Part shown: positions 53,923 to 63,894 of the stretch, in pieces
Layout: every line of letters starts with the position of its first letter
Numbering within the stretch: the first letter of the stretch is position 1
DNA from: Williamsia soli
GTDB taxonomy: Bacteria; Actinomycetota; Actinomycetes; Mycobacteriales; Mycobacteriaceae
Length of the DNA: 64,000 nucleotides
Direction: 5' to 3'
Assembly (NCBI RefSeq): GCF_017377795.1
Contig: NZ_JAFRDR010000004.1
Coordinates: forward strand, 124,001 to 188,000
Position numbers and translations under genes: made by a program
Notes under the pieces: model-generated
Told to the model about the DNA's origin: nothing
What the model saw: only the letters and a program-made list of their open reading frames with translations
Databases searched by the model: none

Positions 53923-55518
53923 GTGAGCCCCACCGGCCGCCCAATCGTCTTGATCGCCGACAAACTGGCACAGTCCACCGTTGCCGCCCTCGGTGAGGAT
54001 GTCGAGGTGCGCTGGGTCGACGGGCCAGATCGTCCCAAATTGCTCGAAGCGGTGAAGGATGCCGACGCCATCCTCGTCCGTTCCGCGACGCAGGTCGACG
54101 CGGAGGTCCTCGCGGCCGGACCGAATCTCAAGATCATTGCCCGTGCGGGTGTCGGCCTCGACAACGTCGACGTCCCGGCGGCGACTGAGCGTGGTGTCAT
54201 GGTCGTCAACGCCCCGACGTCGAACATCCACACGGCTGCCGAGCACGCAGTGAGTCTGTTGCTGTCCGCGGCGCGTCAGATCCCCGCCGCCGACGCCACC
54301 CTGCGCGAGCACACCTGGAAGCGTTCGAAGTTCAACGGTGTCGAGATCTTCGGCAAGACGGTCGGCGTCGTGGGCCTCGGCCGAATCGGCCAGCTGTTCG
54401 CCCAGCGTCTGGCTGCATTCGAGACCAACATCATCGCCTACGACCCCTACGTGTCCCCGGCGCGCGCCGCGCAGCTCGGCATCGAGCTGGTGACGCTCGA
54501 CGAACTGCTCGAACGCGCAGACATGTTCTCGGTGCACCTTCCCAAGACCCCTGAGACGCTGGGTCTGATCGGTGCCGACGAACTGGCCCGCACGAAGAAG
54601 GGCGTCATCGTCGTCAACGCCGCGCGCGGCGGACTGATCGACGAGCAGGCCCTTGCCGACGCCATCAACTCCGGGCACGTCTTCGGCGCAGGCCTCGACG
54701 TGTACGCGACCGAGCCGTGCACCGATTCGCCACTGTTCGAACTCCCTCAGGTCGTGGTGACCCCGCACCTCGGAGCGTCCACGTCCGAGGCGCAGGACCG
54801 CGCGGGCACCGATGTCGCGAAGAGTGTGCGGCTGGCGCTGGCGGGCCACTTCGTCCCCGACGCCGTCAACATCACCGGCGGCACCGTGGACGACGAGGTC
54901 GCACCGTGGCTCGAACTCGTCCGCAAACTCGGTGTCCTCGTCGGTGCCCTGTCCGGTCAGGTACCGGCAAACCTCACGGTCGATGTTCGCGGTGAGATCG
55001 CCGTCAAGAGCGTCGACGTCCTGGGGCTCTCCGCGCTGCGAGGTCTGTTCTCGGCGGTCATCGAAGAGCCGGTCACGTTCGTCAACGCTCCGTCGTTGGC
55101 TGCCGAGCGCGGCGTCACCTCAGAGGTGACCACCGCGTCCGAGAGCCCGAACCACCGCAATCTCGTCGATCTGCGAGCAGTGTTCGGCGACGGCACGGTC
55201 CTCAACGTGGCGGGCACCCTCTCCGGGCCGGCCGAGGTCCAGAAAATCGTCAACATCAACAGCCGCAACTTCGACCTGCGTGCCGAGGGCCTCAACCTCG
55301 TCGTCTCCTACGGAGATCAGCCAGGTTCGCTCGGTAAGATCGGCACCCTGCTCGGCAACGCCGGCATCGACATCCAGGCTGCCGGTCTGTCTCAGGACGC
55401 CGAGGGCGAAGGCGCCACGATCTTGTTGCGAGTGAGTCAGCAGATCCCGGACGCCGTCATCACGGCCATCGGTGAGGCCGTCGAGGCCACCCTGATCGAA
55501 CAGGTCGACCTGTCATGA
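53923..55518 (+). CDS. serA: D-3-phosphoglycerate dehydrogenase
   Basis: First step of serine synthesis. The 531-residue long form has a catalytic domain with [15 protein letters not shown]235 (NAARGGLID), E264 and H282 (PHLGAST), then an extra regulatory ASB domain and a C-terminal ACT domain ([19 protein letters not shown]). The GTG at 53923 follows CAGGAGAAAAACC. Coupled to leuB by an ATGA overlap. Confidence 0.95.
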   Translation: MSPTGRPIVLIADKLAQSTVAALGEDVEVRWVDGPDRPKLLEAVKDADAILVRSATQVDAEVLAAGPNLKIIARAGVGLDNVDVPAATERGVMVVNAPTSNIHTAAEHAVSLLLSAARQIPAADATLREHTWKRSKFNGVEIFGKTVGVVGLGRIGQLFAQRLAAFETNIIAYDPYVSPARAAQLGIELVTLDELLERADMFSVHLPKTPETLGLIGADELARTKKGVIVVNAARGGLIDEQALADAINSGHVFGAGLDVYATEPCTDSPLFELPQVVVTPHLGASTSEAQDRAGTDVAKSVRLALAGHFVPDAVNITGGTVDDEVAPWLELVRKLGVLVGALSGQVPANLTVDVRGEIAVKSVDVLGLSALRGLFSAVIEEPVTFVNAPSLAAERGVTSEVTTASESPNHRNLVDLRAVFGDGTVLNVAGTLSGPAEVQKIVNINSRNFDLRAEGLNLVVSYGDQPGSLGKIGTLLGNAGIDIQAAGLSQDAEGEGATILLRVSQQIPDAVITAIGEAVEATLIEQVDLS

Positions 55519-56528
55519 AGCTCGCAGTCATCAAGGGTGACGGTATCGGCCCCGAGGTCATCGACGAGGCGTTGTCCGTCTTGGATCAGGTGCTGCCCGG
55601 TGTCGAGACCACCGAGTTCGATCTGGGCGCACAGCGCTACCACCGCACAGGTGAGCTCCTGACAGACGAGGATCTCGACGCCATTCGCGGCCACGACGCA
55701 ATTCTGCTGGGCGCCATCGGTGATCCGTCGGTGACACCCGGCATTCTCGAGCGCGGGTTGCTGCTGAAGATGCGGTTCGCACTCGACCACCACGTGAACC
55801 TGCGCCCGAGCAAGCTCTTCCCGGGTGTCGCGTCGCCGCTGGCGGGCAATCCCGCGATCGACTTCGTCGTCGTCCGCGAGGGCACCGAAGGCCCGTACAC
55901 GGGCAACGGTGGTGCCATTCGCGTCGGCACGCCGCACGAGATCGCCACCGAGGTCAGTGTCAACACCCGGTTCGGTGTCGACCGGGTTGTCCGTGACGCC
56001 TTCGCGCGTGCACAGAATCGCCGTAAGCATCTGACCCTGATCCACAAGACCAACGTGCTCACGTTCGCCGGGTCGTTGTGGAAGCGGGCGGTCGACGAGG
56101 TCGCGATCGAATATCCCGATGTCGAGGTGGCGTACAACCACATCGACGCGGCGACCATCTACATGGTCACCGACCCGGGTCGTTACGACGTGATCGTCAC
56201 CGACAACCTGTTCGGCGACATCATCACCGACATCGCCGGCGCGGTCAGCGGCGGCATCGGCCTCGCGGCGTCGGGCAACATCGACGCCACCGGCACCAAT
56301 CCGTCGATGTTCGAGCCGGTCCACGGCAGCGCACCGGACATCGCCGGGCAGGGCAAGGCCGATCCGACAGCAGCAATACTGTCGGTCGTGCTGCTGCTGC
56401 GGCATCTCGGACACGACGCCGAGGCAGACCGCATCGATCAGGCCGTGTCCGCCGACCTGGCGAGCCGGGGTGACACCCCGGTGACCACGACCGAGGTCGG
56501 CTCCAGGATCCGCGCCGCTCTCGGCTGA
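55515..56528 (+). CDS. leuB: 3-isopropylmalate dehydrogenase
   Basis: NAD-dependent oxidative decarboxylation in leucine synthesis. The 337-residue protein has [21 protein letters not shown]-type [21 protein letters not shown] and [28 protein letters not shown] with [15 protein letters not shown]. It shares an ATGA overlap with serA, so both come from one mRNA. Confidence 0.96.
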   Translation: MKLAVIKGDGIGPEVIDEALSVLDQVLPGVETTEFDLGAQRYHRTGELLTDEDLDAIRGHDAILLGAIGDPSVTPGILERGLLLKMRFALDHHVNLRPSKLFPGVASPLAGNPAIDFVVVREGTEGPYTGNGGAIRVGTPHEIATEVSVNTRFGVDRVVRDAFARAQNRRKHLTLIHKTNVLTFAGSLWKRAVDEVAIEYPDVEVAYNHIDAATIYMVTDPGRYDVIVTDNLFGDIITDIAGAVSGGIGLAASGNIDATGTNPSMFEPVHGSAPDIAGQGKADPTAAILSVVLLLRHLGHDAEADRIDQAVSADLASRGDTPVTTTEVGSRIRAALG

Positions 56529-56540
56529 ACCCACTTCACG

Positions 56541-56609
56541 AGTTCGCGCCACCTGCGTGCGTTCGCGCCAGATACAACTGGCGCGTACGCACCCAGGTGG
56601 CGCGAATTT
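56541..56609. repeat. Intergenic imperfect palindrome, GCGCCA type, copy 2
   Basis: Arms 56541-56570 and 56579-56609 pair with few mismatches around GATACAAC. The outer TTCGCGCCAC and inner CGCGCCA blocks match copy 1 (50-120) in sequence and order. It lies between the convergent leuB and MFS genes. Confidence 0.75.
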
Positions 56610-56624
56610 CTTGGAGACGAACGC

Positions 56625-57827
56625 TCAGGACACGGTGACCGCGGTTTTGCGTTCCTCGTCCGCCGGTACCAGACCGATCGCGACCGCGGGTGCGGCGGCT
56701 GAGAGCAGGAACGCCGCCGGATAGCCGAACGTGCCGATCGCCACGCCGAATACCGGGGTGGACGCCGCCATCCACAGGTACTGCCCGGTGTTCTGTATCG
56801 CCAGGCCGCGGCCACTCCACTGCGGGCCGGCGAACTCTGCGATGGCTGTGAACGCCAACCCGTTGTCGGCCACCGTGATGACACTGGCGACGACCATGAC
56901 GAGGGCCGCGGTCGGGCTGTCGAGCCAATCGGTAAATGCCAACAGGCCCACCGATGCCGTTGCACCGATCGCGATCAGGCGGATGGGTTTGGTTCGGGAG
57001 CCCCACGAATCCGACCACCGGCCTGCCGCGATGCGACCGAACGCGCCGAGTACCTGGCTGATCGTCACGAGTACGCCGGCGGTCAGTGCCGACCACTCGT
57101 GCTGCACGATGAGCCATGCCGGAACGAATGTCCAGAGCATCGACTGGGGAATCGACAGCAGGATGCTCACCCCGTGCACTCGCGGCAAGAACGCGCTTCC
57201 CCGGTAGGGGTTCGGTGACGTGATCGCCGATCCATCGGCCATCTTCTCGCGGGGCGGGTCGATGATCACCGCCGCGACAAAGATCGTGGCGAGGATGGTC
57301 ACAGCAAAGGGAACAGCCAAACCCGCTGTCACGCCGTATTTTTCGGCCAGCACGGGCATGGTCAGAGCGCAGACTCCGATACCCAGTGGCTGTGCCATCT
57401 GCCGGACGCCCATCGCCGTCCCGCGACGCTCGGGCGGGAACCAGCCGACAACGATCCTGCCGCCGGCCCCGTTGGTCGCCGCAGAGGTGATGCCGGCGAC
57501 GAGCAGGAGTGCGCCCAGCACGAACTCTGACGCGTCGAGCGCGTCTGCCAGGCATGCCGATCCGGTCGCGGCGACGGTCAGGATCAGCGACAGCAACAGG
57601 ATTCGGCGTTCTCCGAAACGGTCCAGCGCGAACCCCCACGCGATCGTCGACAGCAGCAATCCGACCATGGGTACGGCCGCCAAAGTGGATGCCTGGGCCA
57701 GTGAGAGGCCTTCGGTTCTGTGCAACTCCGGAATGAGGAACGCGACTCCGCTGACGACACAGGTGGTCGCCATCGCACCGAGGAGGGAGGCTGCGAGCAT
57801 CACCCAGCGTCGGGTATCGGTGGGCAT
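56625..57827 (-). CDS. MFS transporter (Rv2994-like)
   Basis: A 400-residue permease with about 12 membrane helices; the loop 2-3 motif GFALDRFGERR and FGRIAAGRWSDSWGSRTK fit the major facilitator superfamily. The ATG at 57827 is chosen because AAGGAGC precedes it. Substrate unknown; the family match is a nitrate/oxalate-type MFS. The position matches Rv2994. Confidence 0.85.
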   Translation of the reverse strand: MPTDTRRWVMLAASLLGAMATTCVVSGVAFLIPELHRTEGLSLAQASTLAAVPMVGLLLSTIAWGFALDRFGERRILLLSLILTVAATGSACLADALDASEFVLGALLLVAGITSAATNGAGGRIVVGWFPPERRGTAMGVRQMAQPLGIGVCALTMPVLAEKYGVTAGLAVPFAVTILATIFVAAVIIDPPREKMADGSAITSPNPYRGSAFLPRVHGVSILLSIPQSMLWTFVPAWLIVQHEWSALTAGVLVTISQVLGAFGRIAAGRWSDSWGSRTKPIRLIAIGATASVGLLAFTDWLDSPTAALVMVVASVITVADNGLAFTAIAEFAGPQWSGRGLAIQNTGQYLWMAASTPVFGVAIGTFGYPAAFLLSAAAPAVAIGLVPADEERKTAVTVS

Positions 57828-57950
57828 GGTGCACAGCTCCTTGTGTCTCAATATATGGAACGCGATGCCCACATTCTAAAACACGGCACCCGGTCGGCCA
57901 ACCCGGTCTCCCGCAGGTTGAGACACCGCTGGTGCGATAGTGTGGCGATC

Positions 57951-58724
57951 ATGCGTCTAGGTCGAATTGCCAGCCCCGACGGGGTCGCCTTTGTCAGTAT
58001 CGAGGGTGAGGACGGTGCCGAGACGGCACGTGAAATCGCTGAACATCCCTTCGGAACACCGACCTTCACCGGGCGGAGTTGGCCCCTCGCGGACACCCGA
58101 TTGCTGGCGCCGATCCTCGCCAGCAAGGTGATCTGTATCGGGAAGAACTACGCCGCGCATGCTGCTGAAATGGGTGGTGAGGCGCCGGAGAACCCGGTAA
58201 TTTTCATCAAGCCGAACACCTCGATCATCGGACCACAGGTACCCATCCTGCGCCCGAAGTCCTCCGATCGCGTCGATTACGAGGGCGAATTGGCGATCGT
58301 GATCGGTCGGCCGTGCCGCGACGTGAAGGCGTCGGCGGCCAAAGACGTCATCCTCGGGTACACGATTGGCAACGACGTCACCGCGCGCGATCAGCAAAAA
58401 GCCGACGGGCAATGGACGCGCGGCAAGGGACACGACACCTTCTGCCCGCTGGGCCCATGGATCGAAACAGAGCTCGATCCCAGCGATCTGGAGATCCGCA
58501 CCGAGCTCGACGGTGAAGTGAAACAGCGGAGCCGCACGAGTCTACTGCTGCACGACGTCGGTGAGATCGTGGAATGGATCAGCGCGGTCATGACCCTCTT
58601 GCCCGGCGACGTGATCCTCACGGGAACCCCGGAAGGTATCGGACCGATGAACGCCGGTCAGAAGGTCAGCGTGACGATCGAAGGTATCGGAACGCTCACC
58701 AACCCGGTCGCCGATAGGGGGTAG
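57951..58724 (+). CDS. Fumarylacetoacetate hydrolase-family protein (Rv2993c-like)
   Basis: A 257-residue FAH-type enzyme. IGKNYAAHAAEMG, EGELAIVIGR (metal-binding E-x-E), GNDVTARD and GTPEGIGPM are present, as in 5-oxopent-3-ene-1,2,5-tricarboxylate decarboxylase/isomerase-type members. The substrate is not given by sequence. It starts at 57951, 123 bases from the divergent MFS gene. Confidence 0.88.
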   Translation: MRLGRIASPDGVAFVSIEGEDGAETAREIAEHPFGTPTFTGRSWPLADTRLLAPILASKVICIGKNYAAHAAEMGGEAPENPVIFIKPNTSIIGPQVPILRPKSSDRVDYEGELAIVIGRPCRDVKASAAKDVILGYTIGNDVTARDQQKADGQWTRGKGHDTFCPLGPWIETELDPSDLEIRTELDGEVKQRSRTSLLLHDVGEIVEWISAVMTLLPGDVILTGTPEGIGPMNAGQKVSVTIEGIGTLTNPVADRG

Positions 58725-58728
58725 GGGA

Positions 58729-59556
58729 GTGCGTCAGCAACCGAAAACCGCTCAGGTCAACGGTATTACGATCAGCTACGAGGACTCCGGTGAAGGCCCG
58801 CTCGTGGTCATGGTGATGGGCACCGGCAGTCCTGGCCGCGTATGGAAAGCCAATCAGCAACCGGCCCTGGTCAAGGCCGGGTACCGAGTCGTCACGTTCG
58901 ACAACCGGGGTATCGCGCCGTCGAGTGAGTGTCCCGCCGGATTCACGATCGCCGACATGGTGGCCGACACCGCTGCGCTCATCGAGCATCTCGGCGCCGG
59001 CCCTGCGGCCGTGATCGGAACCTCGTTGGGCGCCAAGATCACCCAGGAGCTGGCTCTGGCCCGGCCCGATGTCGTCAACTGTGTGGCAATGATCGCGACG
59101 TATGCGCGGAGCGGTCCCCTGCAGGAGTCGATCTCCGTCGGGGAGCGCGAACTGTACGACAGGAAGATCACGCTGCCACCGCGCTACCACGCTGCCATCA
59201 CCGCGCATCTCAACCTGTCCCGGCACACGCTCGACGACGACACGAAGGTGCGCGACTGGCTGGACGTCATCGAGTTCTCCGGCCAGGAGGTCACCGCCGG
59301 TGTGCGGGCCCAGCTCCAACTGCACGAGGCCGAGGCGAACAGGACTGCCGCATACGCCGGGATCACCCGGCCGGCGCTGGTGATCGGTTTCGCCGACGAC
59401 CGGACGCTGCCGCCGCACCTCGCGAAAGAGGTCGCGGATGCGATACCCGGTGCGATATACCGGGAAGTCGCCGAGGCCGGGCACTACGGCTATCTGGAGA
59501 AACCGGATGAGGTCAATGCGTTGCTCATCGACTTCCTTCGCGCGAACGTGAGGTGA
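58729..59556 (+). CDS. Alpha/beta hydrolase
   Basis: A 275-residue hydrolase with GTSLGAKI (nucleophile S), [13 protein letters not shown] (oxyanion region) and [14 protein letters not shown] (the likely His). GTG start only 4 bases after the FAH stop, so co-transcribed; a shared aromatic or ring-cleavage pathway is possible but unproven. Absent from the M. tuberculosis neighbourhood. Confidence 0.85.
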   Translation: MRQQPKTAQVNGITISYEDSGEGPLVVMVMGTGSPGRVWKANQQPALVKAGYRVVTFDNRGIAPSSECPAGFTIADMVADTAALIEHLGAGPAAVIGTSLGAKITQELALARPDVVNCVAMIATYARSGPLQESISVGERELYDRKITLPPRYHAAITAHLNLSRHTLDDDTKVRDWLDVIEFSGQEVTAGVRAQLQLHEAEANRTAAYAGITRPALVIGFADDRTLPPHLAKEVADAIPGAIYREVAEAGHYGYLEKPDEVNALLIDFLRANVR

Positions 59557-59605
59557 GTGCGCCCGGTCGGTGAAGCGGCGGGCCGCGGGCGATAGCCTGG
59601 GCAAC

Positions 59606-61078
59606 ATGAGTGATTCGCAGGTCCGCGTTCGTTTCTGTCCGTCTCCGACCGGCACCCCGCATGTCGGGCTGGTGCGCACTGCACTGTTCAACTTCGCACA
59701 TGCCCGGCACACCGGTGGCACCTTTGTCTTCCGCATCGAGGACACCGACGCCGCCCGCGACAGCGAGGAGTCATACCAGGCGATTCTCGATGCCCTGCGT
59801 TGGCTCGGTCTCGACTGGGACGAAGGCCCTGAGGTGGGCGGACCCTACGAGCCGTATCGGCAGTCGTTGCGCAAGCCACAGCACCTCGAGGTCGTCGCGA
59901 AGCTCCTCGACGCCGGTGAGGCGTACGAGGCGTTTTCGACCGCAGAAGAGGTCGAGGCCCGCCACCTTGCCGCAGGCCGCAACCCGAAGCTGGGTTACGA
60001 CAACTTCGATCGGGATCTGACGGCCGAGCAGAGGCAGGCGTACCGCGACGAGGGCAGGCCCGCCGTGGTGCGGCTCAGGATGCCCGACCACGACATCGAG
60101 TGGGATGATCTCGTGCGCGGAACAACCACCATCAAGGCGGGCACCGTTCCCGACTTCGCGCTCACCCGCGGCAACGGGGATCCGTTGTACACGTTGGTCA
60201 ATCCCGTCGATGACGCCCTGATGGACATCACCCACGTGCTGCGCGGTGAAGACCTGCTCTCTTCGACCCCGCGGCAGATCGCGTTGTACGAGGCGCTCAC
60301 CCGCATCGGGATCGCCAAGGGGACACCACAATTCGGTCACCTCCCATTCGTGATGGGGGAGGGCAACAAGAAGCTGTCCAAGCGGGATCCGCAGTCGAAC
60401 CTGTTCCATCATCGCGATCGCGGGTTCATCCCCGAGGGGTTGCTCAACTACCTGGCGCTGCTGGGTTGGGGTATCGCCGACGACCACGACATCTTCAGCC
60501 TCGACGAGATGATCGCTGCCTTCGACGTGCGTCAGGTCAACTCGAACCCGGCACGCTTCGATCAGAAGAAGGCTGATGCGATCAACGCAGAGCATCTGCG
60601 CAGGCTCACGCCAGAAGACTTCGCCGGCCGCCTGCGGGCGTTCCTGGTCAACGCCGGGCAACTGAGTGAGCCCATCGACGACACCCAGTTCGCGGTGATC
60701 GCAGATCTGGTGCAGACACGCATCCAGGTTCTCGGCGATGCATGGGGACTCATCGCGTTCCTTTACGTCGACGACGCCGATTTCACCATCGACGAGGCTG
60801 CCGCGCGTAAGAACCTCGGTGCGGATGCGGGGCCTGTACTGGACGCGACCATCGAGGCGCTGTCTGCAGTCGGTCAGTGGGCCACTGAGAGCATCGAGAG
60901 CGCCCTGAAAGACGCTCTGGTGGAAAAGCTCGAACTCAAGCCGAGGAAGGCCTTCGGTCCGGTGCGTGTCGCGGTGACGGGGTCGCACATCAGTCCGCCG
61001 CTGTTCGAATCCCTGGAGCTGCTCGGCCGCGACCGGACCCTCGCCAGGCTTCGCGCCGCACGCGCGGACATCGCCTGA
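59606..61078 (+). CDS. gltX: Glutamyl-tRNA synthetase
   Basis: Non-discriminating GluRS (490 residues) is expected because gatCAB is present and charges tRNA-Gln through Glu. The HIGH-type signature is [10 protein letters not shown] and the KMSKS-type is KLSKR. The ATG at 59606 is preferred over the longer frame since TAGCCT (59593-59598) lies 7 bases upstream. The tRNA-Gln and tRNA-Glu genes follow, the substrates of this enzyme. Confidence 0.96.
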   Translation: MSDSQVRVRFCPSPTGTPHVGLVRTALFNFAHARHTGGTFVFRIEDTDAARDSEESYQAILDALRWLGLDWDEGPEVGGPYEPYRQSLRKPQHLEVVAKLLDAGEAYEAFSTAEEVEARHLAAGRNPKLGYDNFDRDLTAEQRQAYRDEGRPAVVRLRMPDHDIEWDDLVRGTTTIKAGTVPDFALTRGNGDPLYTLVNPVDDALMDITHVLRGEDLLSSTPRQIALYEALTRIGIAKGTPQFGHLPFVMGEGNKKLSKRDPQSNLFHHRDRGFIPEGLLNYLALLGWGIADDHDIFSLDEMIAAFDVRQVNSNPARFDQKKADAINAEHLRRLTPEDFAGRLRAFLVNAGQLSEPIDDTQFAVIADLVQTRIQVLGDAWGLIAFLYVDDADFTIDEAAARKNLGADAGPVLDATIEALSAVGQWATESIESALKDALVEKLELKPRKAFGPVRVAVTGSHISPPLFESLELLGRDRTLARLRAARADIA

Positions 61079-61178
61079 AAAGGGCCTCTGAACTGGCGAT
61101 TGTAGGTTCAGCCGAGGGGTTTGATACTCTTCTTCTCGGCACTTTTCGCCGCAGCGCGAGCGGATGAGAAGTACTGAT

Positions 61179-61250
61179 TGGGGTATGGTGTAATTGGCAA
61201 CACAGCGGTTTCTGGTACCGCCATTCTAGGTTCGAGTCCTGGTACCCCAG
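61179..61250 (+). tRNA. tRNA-Gln (CTG)
   Basis: Acceptor TGGGGTA pairs with TACCCCA; the anticodon arm is GCGGT/ACCGC around TTCTGGT, giving the anticodon CTG; the T arm carries TTCGAGT. CCA is not encoded. Confidence 0.95.
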
Positions 61251-61277
61251 CGACTACAGCGTAAGCTGAGTCAGCTT

Positions 61278-61350
61278 GGCCCCGTCGTCTAGTGGCCTAG
61301 GACGCCGCCCTCTCAAGGCGGTAGCGCGGGTTCGAATCCCGTCGGGGCTA
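61278..61350 (+). tRNA. tRNA-Glu (CTC)
   Basis: Acceptor GGCCCCG pairs with CGGGGCT (first pair a G-T wobble), anticodon arm CCGCC/GGCGG with loop CTCTCAA (anticodon CTC), T loop TTCGAAT. It follows tRNA-Gln by 27 bases, probably in one transcript. Confidence 0.95.
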
Positions 61351-61354
61351 CAAC

Positions 61355-61393
61355 AGAGAGACCCTCTCCTGCACTGCAGGGGAGGGTCTCTCT
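61355..61393 (+). terminator. Terminator after the tRNA genes
   Basis: Fifteen-base arms AGAGAGACCCTCTCC (61355-61369) and GGGGAGGGTCTCTCT (61379-61393) pair with one mismatch. A short T run follows. Confidence 0.85.
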
Positions 61394-61670
61394 TTGTCTG
61401 CTCGACAAGTCCCTGCGCTGACCGCAGTGTCGAGACCGGCACCGGATTTGTCCCGCACAGCGGTGCTCGAGGGCAGATTGCCCTCGGCGAGGGCGAGAGG
61501 GGATGTACCTGGTGGCCGAGCGGAGACGCGCGGCTGGGCAGCCTTGGGATAGGGACATCTGATTCTCACGATCAATAATGTGACCGAGTGGTCAAATCGC
61601 TTGTGGCGCAACTTGGTTAGTCCTGTTTACGAGTCGTTGTCGCGGACGATCCTGTGTGACAATTCCTCGC

Positions 61671-62099
61671 ATGAAGCTCATGGTCAGGGTGCTGGTCGTC
61701 GTCGCCGCGATCCCGTTGCTGGGCGCGTGCGGCGACACCACTGATGAACCGTTGGCGCTCGGTGGGTCATCGGCCGATGTCGCTGTCACGACGCCCGAAG
61801 AGCTCGCCCAGCAGTTCGCAGATGAGCTCGCTCTCGACAAGGCGATCTGCCAGAACACGGCCGCTCGCGGGGATTGTCTGGGCAGTCGCAACACCGTCAT
61901 GCATGCGATCCGGGCGGGTGCGGAAAGCCTCGAGCCGTCGTCGTTGCGGTCCGAACTGTTCGAATCCATTGCCGGCTGGGACATCGCTTATGACGAATGG
62001 AAGGCAGCGGGATGCACCAATACCTCTATCGAACCCGAATGCTGGACACTGCCGCTCGACGGGCAGTGGACAGAGGTTCGTGCGCAATTGGGTTTCTGA
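61671..62099 (+). CDS. Small lipoprotein of unknown function
   Basis: A 142-residue protein with signal peptide and lipobox LGAC (C near 20). The mature part has four cysteines and ends in WTEVRAQLGF. No known domain is recognised. The ATG at 61671 is preferred to a GTG at 61656. The 277 bases before it hold the tRNA terminator's end and no clear gene. Confidence 0.65.
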   Translation: MKLMVRVLVVVAAIPLLGACGDTTDEPLALGGSSADVAVTTPEELAQQFADELALDKAICQNTAARGDCLGSRNTVMHAIRAGAESLEPSSLRSELFESIAGWDIAYDEWKAAGCTNTSIEPECWTLPLDGQWTEVRAQLGF

Positions 62100-62164
62100 C
62101 CGCGTATGGGAGTCGGTCTCGGCCTGGGTTGAACTATCGCCGTGCCGTGGCGCAGGATTGGGCG

Positions 62165-62389
62165 ATGACCAAGAAGCTGACAAAAAACGAGCTGCTGGCC
62201 GAACTCGACCTGAAGGTCGAGTCGGTGTCCCCGGACATGGCGTCGGACGAAACCGGTAACGAGACGTCGGACACCACGGCCGAGATCCGGTCACGCGACG
62301 CGCAGGTGCGACAGTGGCGCGATCAGGTGAAAGCGGCCGGCGCGGACGATCCGATCATCGACGAGATCGCGGCGAAGCTCGACAGCTGA
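62165..62389 (+). CDS. Small hypothetical protein
   Basis: A 74-residue hydrophilic, Asp/Glu-rich protein, MTKKLTKNELLAELDLKVES..., with no recognised domain. The short spacing after the lipoprotein gene and the strong terminator behind it support a real gene. Function unknown. Confidence 0.55.
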   Translation: MTKKLTKNELLAELDLKVESVSPDMASDETGNETSDTTAEIRSRDAQVRQWRDQVKAAGADDPIIDEIAAKLDS

Positions 62390-62406
62390 CCCCCTTCATC
62401 AACGAA

Positions 62407-62442
62407 CAACGCCCCGCCCATCGATTGATGGGCGGGGCGTTG
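62407..62442. terminator. Bidirectional terminator between convergent genes
   Basis: Sixteen-base arms 62407-62422 and 62427-62442 are perfect reverse complements around GATT. It can serve both the small hypothetical gene and the facing PPOX gene. Confidence 0.85.
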
Positions 62443-62458
62443 CAGTGAGGCGGCGGAC

Positions 62459-62965
62459 TTATTTGAGGTCGAGGAACTCGGCGGTGCTACCGGCGATGGG
62501 GATCTCGGGGAGCCCGAGCTTGCGGTGGTCCCAGCTACGGGTGCGATCGGGGACGACGCGAACGGCGACGCGCTTGTTCATCATCTGGTCGACGAAGGGA
62601 CGGACCTCCTCGCTGTACGGGCCGTTGTAGCGTTCCCACACGCTGATTCCACATCTGAGGATGGAGTCCGGGTCGTCGAGGACCTCGGCGGTCCCTTCGA
62701 TGGACACCCCGCGCAAGGTGTCGTAGGTGTGACCGTCCTCGATCATCACCGTGCACGTCGGGTTGCGCCGGATGTTCACGGCTTTCTGGGACTTCGCCTT
62801 GGTCTCGAACCAGATCTCGCCGTCGATGACGGCGTACCACATGGCCACCAGGTGTGGCCGGCCCTGAGCCGACACCGTCGCCAAGGTGGCGGTGCGGCTG
62901 CGGACGATGAACTCGGTGATCTCGTCCTCGGCCATGACGATCTTGCCGCGCTCGTTGGTTCCCAC
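62459..62965 (-). CDS. PPOX-class pyridoxamine-5'-phosphate oxidase-fold protein (Rv2991-like)
   Basis: A flavin/F420-binding split-barrel protein of 168 residues: TATLATVSAQGRPHLVAMWY, EIWFETKAKSQKAVNIRRN, GVSIEGTAEV. The start is the GTG at 62965 (GAAAGGA upstream), matching the conserved GTNERGKIVM N terminus. The cofactor is likely F420 or FMN; the substrate is unknown. Confidence 0.85.
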   Translation of the reverse strand: MGTNERGKIVMAEDEITEFIVRSRTATLATVSAQGRPHLVAMWYAVIDGEIWFETKAKSQKAVNIRRNPTCTVMIEDGHTYDTLRGVSIEGTAEVLDDPDSILRCGISVWERYNGPYSEEVRPFVDQMMNKRVAVRVVPDRTRSWDHRKLGLPEIPIAGSTAEFLDLK

Positions 62966-63102
62966 AGGTGTCCTTTCGCCTCTGATGTGATCTCGCCGCG
63001 TTGACGGCTCACACACCGATCGTGTTGTGATCCTTGCTACTCACCCTAGTGCCGCAGCCGATCGTCGTTGCGCTGCCTCGAGGCTGCGCCCACGGACCGT
63101 CG

Positions 63103-63822
63103 CTAGAGCCGCTTGTTGATGGCGTCGGCCGCGGCCAGGAGGTCGGCAGCCCACCGCGATCCGGGTCGGCGGCCCATGCGGTCGATGGGCCCGGACACCG
63201 AGATCGCCGCGATGACCTCGCCGCCGTTGTCGCGCACGGGAGCCGAGACGCTCGCCACGCCCGGTTCGCGTTCGCCGGCACTCTGTGCCCAGCCGCGTCG
63301 CCGGACCTCGAGCAGTGTGCGTTCGCTGAAGCCGTTCTCGCCCAGAAGGAGCCGGGCGGTCGCCGGATCCGCCCATGCGAGCAGGACCTTGGCGCCCGAA
63401 CCGGCGTTCATCGGCAGTCGTGCTCCGACGGGCACGGTGTCCCGCAAACCCGACGGTGGTTCGATCGCTGCAACGCAGATCCTGTCGGCGCCTTCCCGGC
63501 GGTACAACTGCACGCTTTCCCCGGTGATCTCGCGCAAACGTGGGAGTACCAGCGCCGCTGCCTCTCGAACGGTATCGGTCGCCCCGGCCGCCAGCTCGCC
63601 CAGAACTGGTCCCGGACACCACAACCCGGAGGTGTTCCTGGAAAGAAGCCGATGCGTCTCGAGGCCGACGGCCAGACGGTGTGCGGTGGCGCGCGGCAGT
63701 CCGGTGCGCGCACAGAGCTCGTTCAAGTTGCACGGACCCTCGGCGACGGCGTGCAGAACGGCTACGGATTTGTCCAGAACACCGATTCCACTGGCCACCG
63801 GAGATGCGGTATCATTTCTCAC
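63103..63822 (-). CDS. IclR-family regulator (LtbR/NdgR-like)
   Basis: Winged-helix N terminus ([23 protein letters not shown]) and IclR effector domain ([28 protein letters not shown]). It is divergent from leuC, like LtbR in Corynebacterium and NdgR in Streptomyces, which control leuCD and other amino-acid genes. GTG start at 63822. No ligand is predicted. Confidence 0.85.
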   Translation of the reverse strand: MRNDTASPVASGIGVLDKSVAVLHAVAEGPCNLNELCARTGLPRATAHRLAVGLETHRLLSRNTSGLWCPGPVLGELAAGATDTVREAAALVLPRLREITGESVQLYRREGADRICVAAIEPPSGLRDTVPVGARLPMNAGSGAKVLLAWADPATARLLLGENGFSERTLLEVRRRGWAQSAGEREPGVASVSAPVRDNGGEVIAAISVSGPIDRMGRRPGSRWAADLLAAADAINKRL

Positions 63823-63830
63823 AAGCCGAT

Positions 63831-63848
63831 ACTATGCTCTCGCATACT
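63831..63848. promoter_or_regulatory. Operator-like palindrome in the regulator/leuC gap
   Basis: ACTATGC-TCTC-GCATACT is an inverted repeat with one mismatch, lying between the divergent regulator and leuC starts. It is the most likely binding site of the IclR protein. Confidence 0.55.
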
Positions 63849-63894
63849 GAGATGCCAGCCCCAACTCGGTACTTCAAGAAAAGTGGTGATCACG

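Noticed and set aside
61394-61670. Extra RNA gene or small ORF after tRNA-Glu
   Set aside because: Only a 7-bp hairpin near 61469-61485 and short open frames without start signals were found.
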